NCBI GenBank assembly: GCA_964437145.1 | Contig: CAYTFW010000031.1 | Coordinates: 1-42,318 of the forward strand | Length of the DNA stretch: 42,318 bases | Direction of reading: 5' to 3' | Source: JAFAZJ01 sp964437145 | Lineage (GTDB): Bacteria; Pseudomonadota; Alphaproteobacteria; Reyranellales; Reyranellaceae | In this document: positions 18,644 through 26,280 of the stretch, piece by piece | Position numbering within the stretch: position 1 is the first letter of the stretch | Layout of the letters: the number at the start of each line of letters is the position of its first letter | Made by a program: the position numbers and the translations under genes | The notes under the pieces: model-generated | The model's database searches: none | Told to the model about the DNA's origin: nothing | What the model saw: the letters and a program-made list of their open reading frames with translations, nothing else

Positions 18644-19468
18644 AGGCATATCGAAGTCCGGCGGGTGGCCGGCGCGCTGGGCGCGGAGCTGCGCGGCGTC
18701 GACCTGGCGCGGGATCTGGCCGACGACGTGGTGGGCGAGATCCGCCAGGCCTGGCTCGACCATCTCGTGGTCTTCTTTCGCGACCAGAAGATCACGCCGG
18801 CGCAACAGCTCGCCTTCGCGCGCCGGCTGGGCGAGCCCATGGCCTACCCGCAGCTCAAGGGCCTCGACGACTATCCGATGATCACGCCCGTGGTGAAGCT
18901 CGAGAACGAGCGCAATAATTTCGGCGGCGTCTGGCACTCCGACACGACGTATCTGCAGGTCCCGCCGATGGCCAGCATGCTCTACGCCATCGAGCTGCCG
19001 CCGGTCGGCGGCGACACCGAGTTCGCCAACCAGTACATGGCCTACGAGACGCTCTCGCCGGGCATGCGCGCGATGCTCGACGGCCTGATCGGCGTCAGCT
19101 CCTCGATGAAGGCCGAAGCCTCGAAGACGCGCGAGGATCGGCTGAGAGCGGCGGGCCAGGAGGTCAAGGCGTTGGAGGCCGAGCATCCGATCGTGCGCAC
19201 ACATCCCGAGACCGCGCGCAAGGCGCTCTATCTCAACATCGGCCACACCGCGCGCATCAAGGGTTGGACCGAGAAGGAGAGCGCCGGCCTGCTGGCGTTC
19301 CTGTTCGAGCATCAGATTCGGCCTGAATTCACGTGCCGCTTCCGCTGGCAGCCAGGCTCGCTGGCGTTCTGGGACAATCGCTCAGCCATGCACAACGCCA
19401 TCAACGACTACCACGGCCACCGCCGCATCCTGCACCGCATCACGCTGGCCGGCGACAAGCCGACGTAG
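18626..19468 (+). CDS. TauD/TfdA-family 2-oxoglutarate-dependent dioxygenase
   Basis: A 280-residue Fe(II)/2-oxoglutarate oxygenase. Iron ligands are His104 and Asp106 (WHSDTTY) and His256 (DNRSAMHNA); Arg267 or Arg271 near the end (GHRRILHRITL) binds 2-oxoglutarate. Family reactions include hydroxylating sulfonates, phenoxyacetates or related acids, releasing the heteroatom group; the substrate here is unknown. The ATG at 18626 has GAGGGAA about 12 bases upstream. It follows LysR by 25 bases but sits on the other side of the presumed insertion border. The monooxygenase downstream starts 30 bases after its stop, so the two probably form an operon. Confidence 0.93.
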   Translation: MERRNYRHIEVRRVAGALGAELRGVDLARDLADDVVGEIRQAWLDHLVVFFRDQKITPAQQLAFARRLGEPMAYPQLKGLDDYPMITPVVKLENERNNFGGVWHSDTTYLQVPPMASMLYAIELPPVGGDTEFANQYMAYETLSPGMRAMLDGLIGVSSSMKAEASKTREDRLRAAGQEVKALEAEHPIVRTHPETARKALYLNIGHTARIKGWTEKESAGLLAFLFEHQIRPEFTCRFRWQPGSLAFWDNRSAMHNAINDYHGHRRILHRITLAGDKPT

Positions 19469-19498
19469 AGCCCGCATCGCTTTGCCACGGAGTCACGC

Positions 19499-20356
19499 AT
19501 GCTGCTGAACGCTCTTTTCCCGACCCGCGACATCGGTACCGACCCGGCGAAAATCCGCGACTGGGCGCAAGCCGCGGAAGCGCTGGGCTTCCACTGCATC
19601 GAGGTGGCGGACCATGTCTTCGGCGCGGCGCCGCGGGGCGACTGGAAGCCGGTCTACAGCGAGAAGGATCCGTTCCACGAGACCTTCACCACGCTGGCCT
19701 TCATCGCGGCCGTCACCAAGACGATCAAGCTGTGCAGCGGCGTGCTCATCCTTCCCCAACGGCAGACCGGCGTGGTCGCCAAGCAGGCCGCCGAGGTCGA
19801 CATCCTGAGCGGCGGACGGCTGCGGCTCGGCGTCGGCGTGGGATGGAACCACGTCGAATACGAAGCCCTGGGCATGGACTGGAAAACGCGGGGTGCCCGC
19901 CAGGCCGAGCAGATCCAGGTGATGCGCAAGCTGTGGACCGAGGATCTGGTGAGCTTCGAGGGCCGCTTCCACAGACTGGAGGCCGTGAACCTGTTGCCGG
20001 TGCCGGTGCAGCGGCCGATCCCGATCTGGTTCGGCGGCTCGTCCGACGCGGTGATCAAACGCGCCGCGCGCATCGGCGACGGCTACATGCCGATCATGAC
20101 GCCCGAGGTGGCCGAGCCGAAGATCGCCCAGTTGCGCGCGCACCTGAAAGCCTTCGGACGCGATTCCGCCAGCTTCGGGCTTGAGGGTTGGCTGCGCTTC
20201 GATGACGCGGACCCCGAGGCCTGGGCGAGGTCGGCGCTGGGGTGGAAGAAGCTCGGCGCGCAGATGGTCATGCTGTATCCGATGTACCGCATGGCGAGGC
20301 TCGACGATCAGATCGAGACTCTGCGCCGCTTCAAGGACGTGGCGGGAAACATCTGA
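19499..20356 (+). CDS. LLM-class (luciferase-like) flavin- or F420-dependent oxidoreductase
   Basis: A 285-residue bacterial-luciferase-like TIM barrel. Typical parts are the opening ALFPTRDIGTDPAKIRDWAQ, the helix AAEALGFHCIEVADHVF, the strand VLILPQRQTGVVAKQAAEVD, then GGRLRLGVGVGWNHVEYEALG and, later, PIWFGGSSDAVIKRAARIGDGY. This is the style of the TIGR03619 group. It would hydroxylate or oxidise a small molecule using reduced flavin or F420. It lies 30 bases downstream of the TauD-like gene, so both oxygenases may act on the same compound class. Confidence 0.9.
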   Translation: MLLNALFPTRDIGTDPAKIRDWAQAAEALGFHCIEVADHVFGAAPRGDWKPVYSEKDPFHETFTTLAFIAAVTKTIKLCSGVLILPQRQTGVVAKQAAEVDILSGGRLRLGVGVGWNHVEYEALGMDWKTRGARQAEQIQVMRKLWTEDLVSFEGRFHRLEAVNLLPVPVQRPIPIWFGGSSDAVIKRAARIGDGYMPIMTPEVAEPKIAQLRAHLKAFGRDSASFGLEGWLRFDDADPEAWARSALGWKKLGAQMVMLYPMYRMARLDDQIETLRRFKDVAGNI

Positions 20357-20376
20357 CGCACGGGCGGGACGCCGGC

Positions 20377-20409
20377 GCTCCAGCGGCGCACATGATGCGT
20401 CGCTGGAGC
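20377..20409. terminator. Hairpin between convergent genes
   Basis: Arms GCTCCAGCGGCGCA (20377-20390) and TGCGTCGCTGGAGC (20396-20409) pair with one G-T. It lies 21 bases after the monooxygenase stop and 46 before the converging M23 gene end. There is no T-tract. The preceding GGGCGGGACGCCGGCGCTCC resembles repeat family C, so it may be a decayed repeat acting as a bidirectional terminator. Confidence 0.45.
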
Positions 20410-20454
20410 AAGGCGGCCCGAATAGCTTGAAGATGGCCGCTCCCGGCAGGCCGT

Positions 20455-21180
20455 TCACTCGGCGGATTCGTGCTGGTCGAAGGAACCGAAGAAGTCCAAC
20501 GCGAGCAGGGGGTTGAAGGGCACGGCGAGGCCCATGCACGCCGCGCTGGCGAGGGTCTTGGCGACGTCGATCACCGTGGCGGCGCCCAGGCCATTGGACG
20601 AGCCCTTGAGGACGTCCTTGGCGCCGCTGGCCGAACCCTTCTCGAGCTTGAGCAGGAACTCGCGCGGATCGAGCAGGTCGTCGCGGCGGCCATAGGCCGG
20701 CAGATAGCCGGCGGCGCGGATCGCTTGAGCTTCGGCCTCGGTGTACTGGTTGGGCTTCTTGTCCTTGGGCTTCTTGCTGTTCGGTATGCTCAACGATCCC
20801 TTGCGATCGCCGCGGTACAGCTCGAAGTGCAGCATGCACTTCTCGCCGGCCTGCTGGGTGTAGCCGAGTTCCTCGCCGGCGCTGACGGAGACGCCGACCT
20901 TCAGGCTCTCCGGGATGCCGTTGATCTCGGTGTAGCGCGCGACGAAGCCGGAATCGTGCTTGATCGCGATGGCCCAGAGCGGCGTGCCGCGGATGAACGG
21001 CTTGTTGCCGCGCTCGACGACCTTGCCGCCCTCGATCGCGACCACCGGCACGCCATGGGCGGTGCCGATATCGCATCCGGCGTGCAGTCGACCTTTGCGA
21101 TCGGCGCCGAAGCCTGCGCTGGAGCCCGCGTGGCGCCACTTCGTCCGGTATTCGTAGCCGGCGGCGATGGGGAAGAACAT
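20455..21180 (-). CDS. M23-family peptidase-like protein with altered active site
   Basis: A 241-residue protein with a LytM/M23 fold in residues 20-125: RLHAGCDIGTAHGVPVVAIEGGKVV contains the zinc ligands His33 and Asp37, and CMLHFELYRG the third ligand His118. The catalytic His two residues before it in classic H-x-H is Met116. No signal peptide is visible (MFFPIAAGYEYRTKW), and there is a lysine-rich linker (135-142) and a hydrophobic C-terminal region (198-231). It may be a cell-wall hydrolase released by another route, or a non-catalytic M23 relative. The gene stands alone, convergent with the monooxygenase and divergent from the amidohydrolase. Confidence 0.8.
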   Translation of the reverse strand: MFFPIAAGYEYRTKWRHAGSSAGFGADRKGRLHAGCDIGTAHGVPVVAIEGGKVVERGNKPFIRGTPLWAIAIKHDSGFVARYTEINGIPESLKVGVSVSAGEELGYTQQAGEKCMLHFELYRGDRKGSLSIPNSKKPKDKKPNQYTEAEAQAIRAAGYLPAYGRRDDLLDPREFLLKLEKGSASGAKDVLKGSSNGLGAATVIDVAKTLASAACMGLAVPFNPLLALDFFGSFDQHESAE

Positions 21181-21313
21181 GGGAGCCTCCGTTGCTGACG
21201 GGGATCACCATGCGCCCGGATGGTATCGACGACGTTTCGCCAGCCGGGAACTTGGTATCGTCTGTATCGCGGCTGGCTGGCAGAATGGGATGGCAGCGAG
21301 GGAGTGGGCGGCC

Positions 21314-22999
21314 ATGCACGATCTGGTGATTCGCGACGCGACCATCTTCGACGGGACGGGCTCCGCGCCGGTCCAGGGCGATCTCGCCGTCACGGGCGGC
21401 AAGGTGGCGGCTGTCGGCGGCAAGCTCGGCGCCGCGAAAGAGACGCTCGATGCCGCCGGCCTGGCGCTCGCGCCCGGCATCATCGACGGCCACACCCACT
21501 ACGACGCGCAGATCACCTGGGATCCCTTCGTCGATCCCTCGCCGTCGCTGGGCGTGACCTCTGTTGTGATCGGCAATTGCGGCTTCACTATCGCGCCCTG
21601 CAAGCCGGCCGACCGCGACCTCACCATGCGCCACCTCACGCATGTCGAGGGCATGTCGCTCGACGCGCTGCGCGCCGGCATACGCTGGGACTTCGAGAGC
21701 TTCCCGCAATACATGGACATGCTGGTGAAGAACGGCGTCGGCCCCAACGTCGCGGCCTTCGCCGGCCATTCGGCGATCCGCACCTTCGTGCTGGGCGAGG
21801 ACGCCACGCAGCGCGTCGCCACCGAGGCCGAGATCGCCAGGATGGCCGACCTCGTCCGCGAGGCGATGAAGGCGGGCGCCGTCGGTTTCGCCTCCAGCAC
21901 GGCCGAGGCGCATAACGGCGAGGGCGGCTTGCCGATGCCCTCCCGCCTGGCCGACGATCGCGAGCTGCGCACCTTGGTGAAGGCGATGGGCGAGGGCGGC
22001 AAGGGCGTCTACATGCTCACGCGCGGCCGCACGACCTCGATCCCCTATCTGGAGGAGATCGCGGCGGAGTCCGGCCGGCCGGTGGTGATCGCAGCCCTGT
22101 TCCACTCCAACACCAATCCCGAGGGCGCTTTCAAGACCCTGGAGCAGGTCAACGCGGCGCGCGCCCGTGGCCGCAAGCTCACGGCGCAGACCTCGCCGTG
22201 CCCGCTCAGCATGGATTTCACCTTCCGCAGCCCCTACGTGTTCGAGAGCCTGCAGGCGTGGAAGCCGGCGATGGAAGCGCATGGCGAGGAGGCGCTGAAG
22301 CGCATCTACGCCGATGCGAACTGGCGCCAATCGGTGAAGGACGAGCTGGCGGCGGCGCGCGGCCTGCGCCTGTTCAACAGCGAATGGAACAAGCTGTTCG
22401 TGGTCGAGGTCGGCCGGCCGGAGAACCGCGCCAAGGAGGGCGCCGATCTGGCATCGCTGGCGAAGGCGGCGGGCCAGGACCCGTTCGACTACATCCTCGA
22501 CTTCGCACTGCAGGAGAATCTCGACACATCCTTCGTGGCGCAGCTCCTGCACAACGACGAGAAGGCGGTCGGCCGCATCCTCGCCGATCCCGCGACGCAC
22601 ATCTCCTTGAGCGACGCCGGCGCGCATCTGACCTTCTTCTGCGACGCCGGCTTCGGCCTGCATCTGATGGGGCACTGGAGCCGCGACAAGGGCGTGATGA
22701 GCCTGGAACAGGCGGTGCATCGCCTGACCGGCCAGCCGGCCCATCTGTTCGGCATCCAGGACCGCGGCTTCCTGCGCGAAGGCCAGGCCGCCGACCTGCT
22801 GCTGTTCGATCCCAAGACCGTGGGCCGCGGCCCGAAGAAGCGCGTCTACGACCTGCCGTCAGGCGCCGCGCGACTCACGGCCGGCGGTCAGGGCGTGCAC
22901 GGCGTCTGGGTCAACGGCACGCGGGTGGCCGATGCCAAGGGTCTGTGCGTCGATCGCACCGCCCGTCCCGGCAAGGTGCTGCGCGACTTCGCGGCTTAG
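21314..22999 (+). CDS. N-acyl-D-amino-acid deacylase family amidohydrolase
   Basis: A 561-residue metal-dependent amidohydrolase of the D-aminoacylase group, removing the acyl group from N-acyl-D-amino acids or related amides. N-terminal beta-sandwich strands (DLVIRDATIFDGTG), then the metal site GIIDGHTHYDAQ (HxH), the bridging cysteine in VIGNCGF, and the catalytic Asp in LSDAGAHLTFFCDAGF. A C-terminal beta-sandwich returns with GFLREGQAADLLLFDP. The ATG at 21314 has AGGGAG about 9 bases upstream; an in-frame ATG at 21290 is possible. It is the sole gene before the repeat at 23026. Confidence 0.9.
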   Translation: MHDLVIRDATIFDGTGSAPVQGDLAVTGGKVAAVGGKLGAAKETLDAAGLALAPGIIDGHTHYDAQITWDPFVDPSPSLGVTSVVIGNCGFTIAPCKPADRDLTMRHLTHVEGMSLDALRAGIRWDFESFPQYMDMLVKNGVGPNVAAFAGHSAIRTFVLGEDATQRVATEAEIARMADLVREAMKAGAVGFASSTAEAHNGEGGLPMPSRLADDRELRTLVKAMGEGGKGVYMLTRGRTTSIPYLEEIAAESGRPVVIAALFHSNTNPEGAFKTLEQVNAARARGRKLTAQTSPCPLSMDFTFRSPYVFESLQAWKPAMEAHGEEALKRIYADANWRQSVKDELAAARGLRLFNSEWNKLFVVEVGRPENRAKEGADLASLAKAAGQDPFDYILDFALQENLDTSFVAQLLHNDEKAVGRILADPATHISLSDAGAHLTFFCDAGFGLHLMGHWSRDKGVMSLEQAVHRLTGQPAHLFGIQDRGFLREGQAADLLLFDPKTVGRGPKKRVYDLPSGAARLTAGGQGVHGVWVNGTRVADAKGLCVDRTARPGKVLRDFAA

Positions 23000-23025
23000 C
23001 GGATCAAGCCTGAAGCGGACCTCAC

Positions 23026-23096
23026 CCTGTCATTCCGAGCGTAGCGAGGGATCTAGGACAATTGCCTAGATTCCTCGCTACGCTCGGAATGACAGG
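23026..23096. repeat. Near-perfect palindromic repeat, family A, copy 2
   Basis: CTGTCATTCCGAGCGTAGCG at the left and CGCTACGCTCGGAATGACAG at the right are exact complements; the whole 71 bases fold into one long stem around ACAATTG. It is the least decayed of the copies in the window and separates the amidohydrolase from the convergent hicB end. Confidence 0.92.
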
Positions 23097-23122
23097 TGTG
23101 TCTGATCGCCTGCGCGCAGCGC

Positions 23123-23572
23123 TCACGCCGCGCGCGAGCGTTTCCGCCCTGCCGCCTTGACCTTCTCGGCGGTGATGCTGGCGCCGGCGGCGGTCAGGGC
23201 GGAGTGCGCGATGAACGTCGAGCGCGTGAGGCCGACCGCCTCCGCCGCGGCGTCAATGCGCTTGAGGACGCGCTCGTTGAGGCTGATCGTGACCGGGATC
23301 GCCTTCGCCTTCGTCGTCGGCGCCGCGATGCGCACGAACACCGCCGCCCTGGGGCTGGCCTTGACGACCGTCTCCAAGTCGCTGGCTTCCGGAATGGCCT
23401 GCCGGGTGTCGATCATCGCCTCGATCCAGCCCTCCAGGGCCTCCTTGGCGCGCTCCTCGGCCTGGGCCATCGTGCCGCCAAAGGTCAAGCACCCCTCGAG
23501 ATCGGGAAACATGACCTCGAACTTCCCGCTCTTCGAGTCCCTGGTGATGGCGGCGATATAGCTCCTGTTCAT
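23123..23572 (-). CDS. hicB: HicB-family antitoxin
   Basis: A 149-residue antitoxin. N-terminal HicB fold (1-72): YIAAITRDSKSGKFEVMFPDLEGCLTFG, then a helix with EERAKEALEGWIEAM. The C-terminal part has a ribbon-helix-helix domain (IPVTISLNERVLKRIDAAAEAVGLTRSTFIA) for binding its own promoter, then a basic tail. Such proteins neutralise HicA and repress the operon. ATG at 23572 has GGAGGG ten bases upstream. The toxin gene is 34 bases upstream on the same strand, the usual toxin-first hicAB order. Confidence 0.9.
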   Translation of the reverse strand: MNRSYIAAITRDSKSGKFEVMFPDLEGCLTFGGTMAQAEERAKEALEGWIEAMIDTRQAIPEASDLETVVKASPRAAVFVRIAAPTTKAKAIPVTISLNERVLKRIDAAAEAVGLTRSTFIAHSALTAAGASITAEKVKAAGRKRSRAA

Positions 23573-23606
23573 GGTGACCGCCCTCCGTGGCGTATGTCGA
23601 GATCGG

Positions 23607-23798
23607 CTAGAGAAGCCCGGCCTTCTTCAAGGTGGCGCGCAAGGTGCCGGTGGGAACGTCTTTCTCGGGATGGACGATGGACAGGGCGCCGGGCTTGGTC
23701 GGATGGGTGAAGATGTGGTGGCTGCCGTTGGTGCGGTTCTTCACCCAGCCAGCCTTCTCCACCGCCTTGATCAACTCCCTGCTGCTCATCCGCTTCAT
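23607..23798 (-). CDS. hicA: HicA-family mRNA interferase toxin
   Basis: A 63-residue double-stranded-RNA-binding-fold toxin: MSSRELIKAVEKAGW, then GSHHIFTHPTKPGALSIVHP with the conserved glycine-serine-histidine active motif, and PTGTLRATLKKAGLL. Family action is cleavage of mRNA, blocked by HicB. ATG at 23798 has GAGGA eight bases upstream. The region upstream is unusually AT-rich for this window, fitting horizontal acquisition. Confidence 0.9.
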   Translation of the reverse strand: MKRMSSRELIKAVEKAGWVKNRTNGSHHIFTHPTKPGALSIVHPEKDVPTGTLRATLKKAGLL

Positions 23799-23822
23799 TG
23801 TCGTCCTCGGATTTATACGCAG

Positions 23823-23851
23823 AATTTAGTAATTGAGAGTGCCGATATCAA
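23823..23851 (-). promoter_or_regulatory. Candidate sigma70 promoter of hicAB
   Basis: On the minus strand TTGATA (23851-23846), a 17-base spacer and TAAATT (23828-23823), about 25 bases before the hicA ATG. The region 23815-23885 is much richer in A+T than the rest of the window. Confidence 0.5.
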
Positions 23852-23959
23852 AGGGAAAATATGTAAAAATTAACAAATTATGTGCATGCGCAAGCAGGCC
23901 CACACTACGAGGTGGCCGCTACCCAGCCTCCTCGGCGGGAGGCCGAGGTGTAGGGGAGG

Positions 23960-25384
23960 TTACAATTCTGGCCAGCGCCGGTGCCAGTCGGTGCTGGCCT
24001 CGTAGAGCGCGCCCAGGCGCAGCACCGAGGCTTCGTCGCGGAAGCGGCCGACGAGTTGCAGGCCGATGGGCAGGCCGTCCGAGGCGAAGCCGCAATTCAC
24101 GCTCATCGCCGGATGGCCGGTGATGTTGAACGGCATGGTGTAGGGGAACAGGCTCTGGCGCAGCTCGCCCACGACCTGGCCGTCGATCTCGATGGGATCG
24201 AACAGGTCGTGGTCGACCGGCAGCGCGGTGCGCGAGAGTGTGGGCGTGACAAAGTAGTCGTAGCGCTCGAACCAGCCCTGGATGTGGCGGAACAGCTCGC
24301 CCCGGGCGAACATCGCTTTCTGGTAGTCTGCCGCGCTCCAGTCGGCGGCCATCTGCACCTGGCGCACCAGCGAGGGCGTCATGCGATTGCCGTCGCGCGC
24401 CACCATGTCGGCGAAGCGCGCGCGCCAGGTGCTGTGGTTGATGATCTGCCAGACCTCGTAATTGGCCGGCGGCATGCCCTTCAGTTCCTCGACGATCGCG
24501 CCCAGCGATTCGAGCCGCTGCACGGCGGCGCGGAAGGCCGACTCGACGTCGCGCGCCACCACCTTGTTGCCCAGCCGCGCGGTGAAGAGGATGCGTTTAC
24601 CCCTGAGATCGCCCTCGGGCCGCGCGGCGGCGATGTAGTCCTGCACCGGCACGCCGATCGACCACGGATCGCTGGGATGCTCGCCGGCCATCGCCTGTAG
24701 CATCAGCGCCGTGTCCATCACCGTGCGCGTCATCGGCGTGACATAGGTGTAGTTGCCGAAGGCGTCGGCCGCCTGGCTGTGCGGGATCACGCCGTTGCTC
24801 TGCTTCAGCCCGACCATGCCGTTGCACGCCGCCGGAATGCGCGTCGAGCCGCCGCCGTCGGTAGCGATGCCGATCGGCGCCAGGCCGGCGGCGACGGCGA
24901 CCGCCGCGCCGCCGCTGGAGCCACCCGATGTGCGGCGCTGGTCCCAGGCGTTGTGGCACTTGCCGAACAGCGGCCCGTCGCTCAGCGCCTTGTGGCCGAA
25001 CTCCGGCGTCGTCGTCTTGCCCACGAGGATGCCGCCGGCCGCCTTCATCCGCGCCGCCGAGACGGCATCGGTCTTCGGCACGTTGTCCTCGTGCAGCAGC
25101 GAGCCGAAGGTGGTGCGCACGCCCGCCGTGTTGACGAGATCCTTCACGTGATACGGCACGCCGTGCAGCGGGCCCAGCGCGTTGCCGCGCATCACCGTGT
25201 CCTCGGCCCAGCGCGCCTGCGCCAGCGCGTGCTCGTGGCAGACGGTGATGAAGCAGTTGAGCCTGGGCTGCAGCGCGTCGATGCGCGCCAGCACGGCCTG
25301 GGTGACCTCGACCGGCGAGACCTGCTTGCGCGCGATCATCGCGCTGAGCGTTTCGGCCGACAGCCGCCAGAGGTCCGTGGTCAT
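23960..25384 (-). CDS. Amidase (amidase signature family)
   Basis: A 474-residue amidase-signature hydrolase acting on amides. The Lys-cisSer-Ser triad is visible: Lys81 (GVPYHVKDLVN), Ser156/157 (TSGGSSGGAA) and Ser180 (DGGGSTRIPA). The C-terminus (GHPAMSVNCGFASDGLPIGLQLVG) is the family standard. The start at 25384 is chosen because it lies 2 bases after the GNAT stop, with MTTDLWRLSA a typical N-terminus. It is the second gene of a GNAT-amidase operon. Members range from aryl-acylamidase to 6-aminohexanoate-dimer hydrolase; which one cannot be told. Confidence 0.93.
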   Translation of the reverse strand: MTTDLWRLSAETLSAMIARKQVSPVEVTQAVLARIDALQPRLNCFITVCHEHALAQARWAEDTVMRGNALGPLHGVPYHVKDLVNTAGVRTTFGSLLHEDNVPKTDAVSAARMKAAGGILVGKTTTPEFGHKALSDGPLFGKCHNAWDQRRTSGGSSGGAAVAVAAGLAPIGIATDGGGSTRIPAACNGMVGLKQSNGVIPHSQAADAFGNYTYVTPMTRTVMDTALMLQAMAGEHPSDPWSIGVPVQDYIAAARPEGDLRGKRILFTARLGNKVVARDVESAFRAAVQRLESLGAIVEELKGMPPANYEVWQIINHSTWRARFADMVARDGNRMTPSLVRQVQMAADWSAADYQKAMFARGELFRHIQGWFERYDYFVTPTLSRTALPVDHDLFDPIEIDGQVVGELRQSLFPYTMPFNITGHPAMSVNCGFASDGLPIGLQLVGRFRDEASVLRLGALYEASTDWHRRWPEL

Positions 25385-25386
25385 GG

Positions 25387-26163
25387 TCAGGCCGCTCCCG
25401 GCGTGTAGAGGAAATGCGTGATCTCCAGGAACCGCGTCAGGCCGATCGATTCGGCCAGACGGATCGAGGCGATGTTGTCGTCGTGCACCTGATAGCGCGG
25501 CAGCAGCCCACGCGCAGCCAGCTCGGCCAGCGCCGTGCGCACGATTCGCGCCGCGTAGCCGCGGCCGCGCGACTCGGGCGGCGTGTACAGGCCGCCGATC
25601 TCCCAGACCGTGCGGTAGTTCTCGAAGGCGAAGCAGACGGCGTACGGCTGTTCGTCCGGTCCGGTCACGCAGACGAAGGCGCGATTGGATCGGAGCAGGG
25701 GTTCCAACCAATCGCGGCCATGCTTCTGCGACCCAAAGTAGGCGAACACCGCCTCGGACGGCGCCGTCACGATGCGCACCGAGTCGTCCCGCGCGAAACC
25801 CGTTCCGCCGGTGAACGACAGGACGGCGGTCGTACGCTGTAGACGCGGGAAATCATGCGCGACCGCGTCGCGGTCGGCGTCACTGGTGAGCTTGAACACC
25901 ACGCCCACCTGACGCGGCACGGACTGGATCAGCTCGCGGGTCAACGCGGCGCCGTCGCTGGAGATCAACGCCGCGTAGCGCGCGGTGGGATAAGTGCGCC
26001 GATCATAGGCGCTAGCCGCGACCTCCAGCAGCACCATCGTCGCCGCCGCACCGTGGCGCTCGACGCGATGCACTGTCGTGTGCTCCGGAAACGCCTCCAG
26101 ATGCTTCAGCAACACGATGTTGCGCAGCGGCTCGCGCTCCAGCGCTTCGACGATGAGGTTCAT
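25387..26163 (-). CDS. GNAT-family N-acetyltransferase
   Basis: A 258-residue protein with the acetyl-CoA-binding GNAT domain at the C-terminus: the strand TVWEIGGLYTPPESRGRGYAA with the RGRGYA pyrophosphate loop (199-204), then VHDDNIASIRLAESIGLTRF. The N-terminal half is a degenerate GNAT-like region, giving the double-lobed look of the FR47-like group. ATG at 26163 is taken rather than upstream in-frame codons, which consist of repeat family B. It is co-transcribed with the amidase directly downstream. Confidence 0.88.
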   Translation of the reverse strand: MNLIVEALEREPLRNIVLLKHLEAFPEHTTVHRVERHGAAATMVLLEVAASAYDRRTYPTARYAALISSDGAALTRELIQSVPRQVGVVFKLTSDADRDAVAHDFPRLQRTTAVLSFTGGTGFARDDSVRIVTAPSEAVFAYFGSQKHGRDWLEPLLRSNRAFVCVTGPDEQPYAVCFAFENYRTVWEIGGLYTPPESRGRGYAARIVRTALAELAARGLLPRYQVHDDNIASIRLAESIGLTRFLEITHFLYTPGAA

Positions 26164-26189
26164 GTCAGAGTTGGGCGATCGCCAAGCTG

Positions 26190-26254
26190 GGGGCGCGCCA
26201 CTCCAGTGGCGCGTCTCGTCGATCGGCCGCCGCGCCACTGGAGTGGCGCGCCCC
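26190..26254. repeat. 65-nt double-palindrome repeat, family B, copy 2
   Basis: Same plan as 9189-9253: outer GGGG/CCCC and two self-complementary CGCGCCACT units centred on CC (26203-26204) and GG (26240-26241). Arms are identical in both copies, while the 17 bases between the units differ. It lies just upstream of the GNAT gene. Confidence 0.88.
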
Positions 26255-26280
26255 GACCACGTGGCCATGAGTGTCACCTG

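Noticed and set aside
19493..22744. Minus-strand open frame of about 1080 codons
   Set aside because: It runs antisense through the monooxygenase, the M23 gene region and the deacylase, and its product is a low-complexity Arg/Ala/His mix. A shadow frame of high-GC coding DNA.
26164..26277. N-terminal extension of the GNAT protein (RHWSGAPP)
   Set aside because: It is the translation of repeat family B; the family-like start is MNLIVEALER at 26163.
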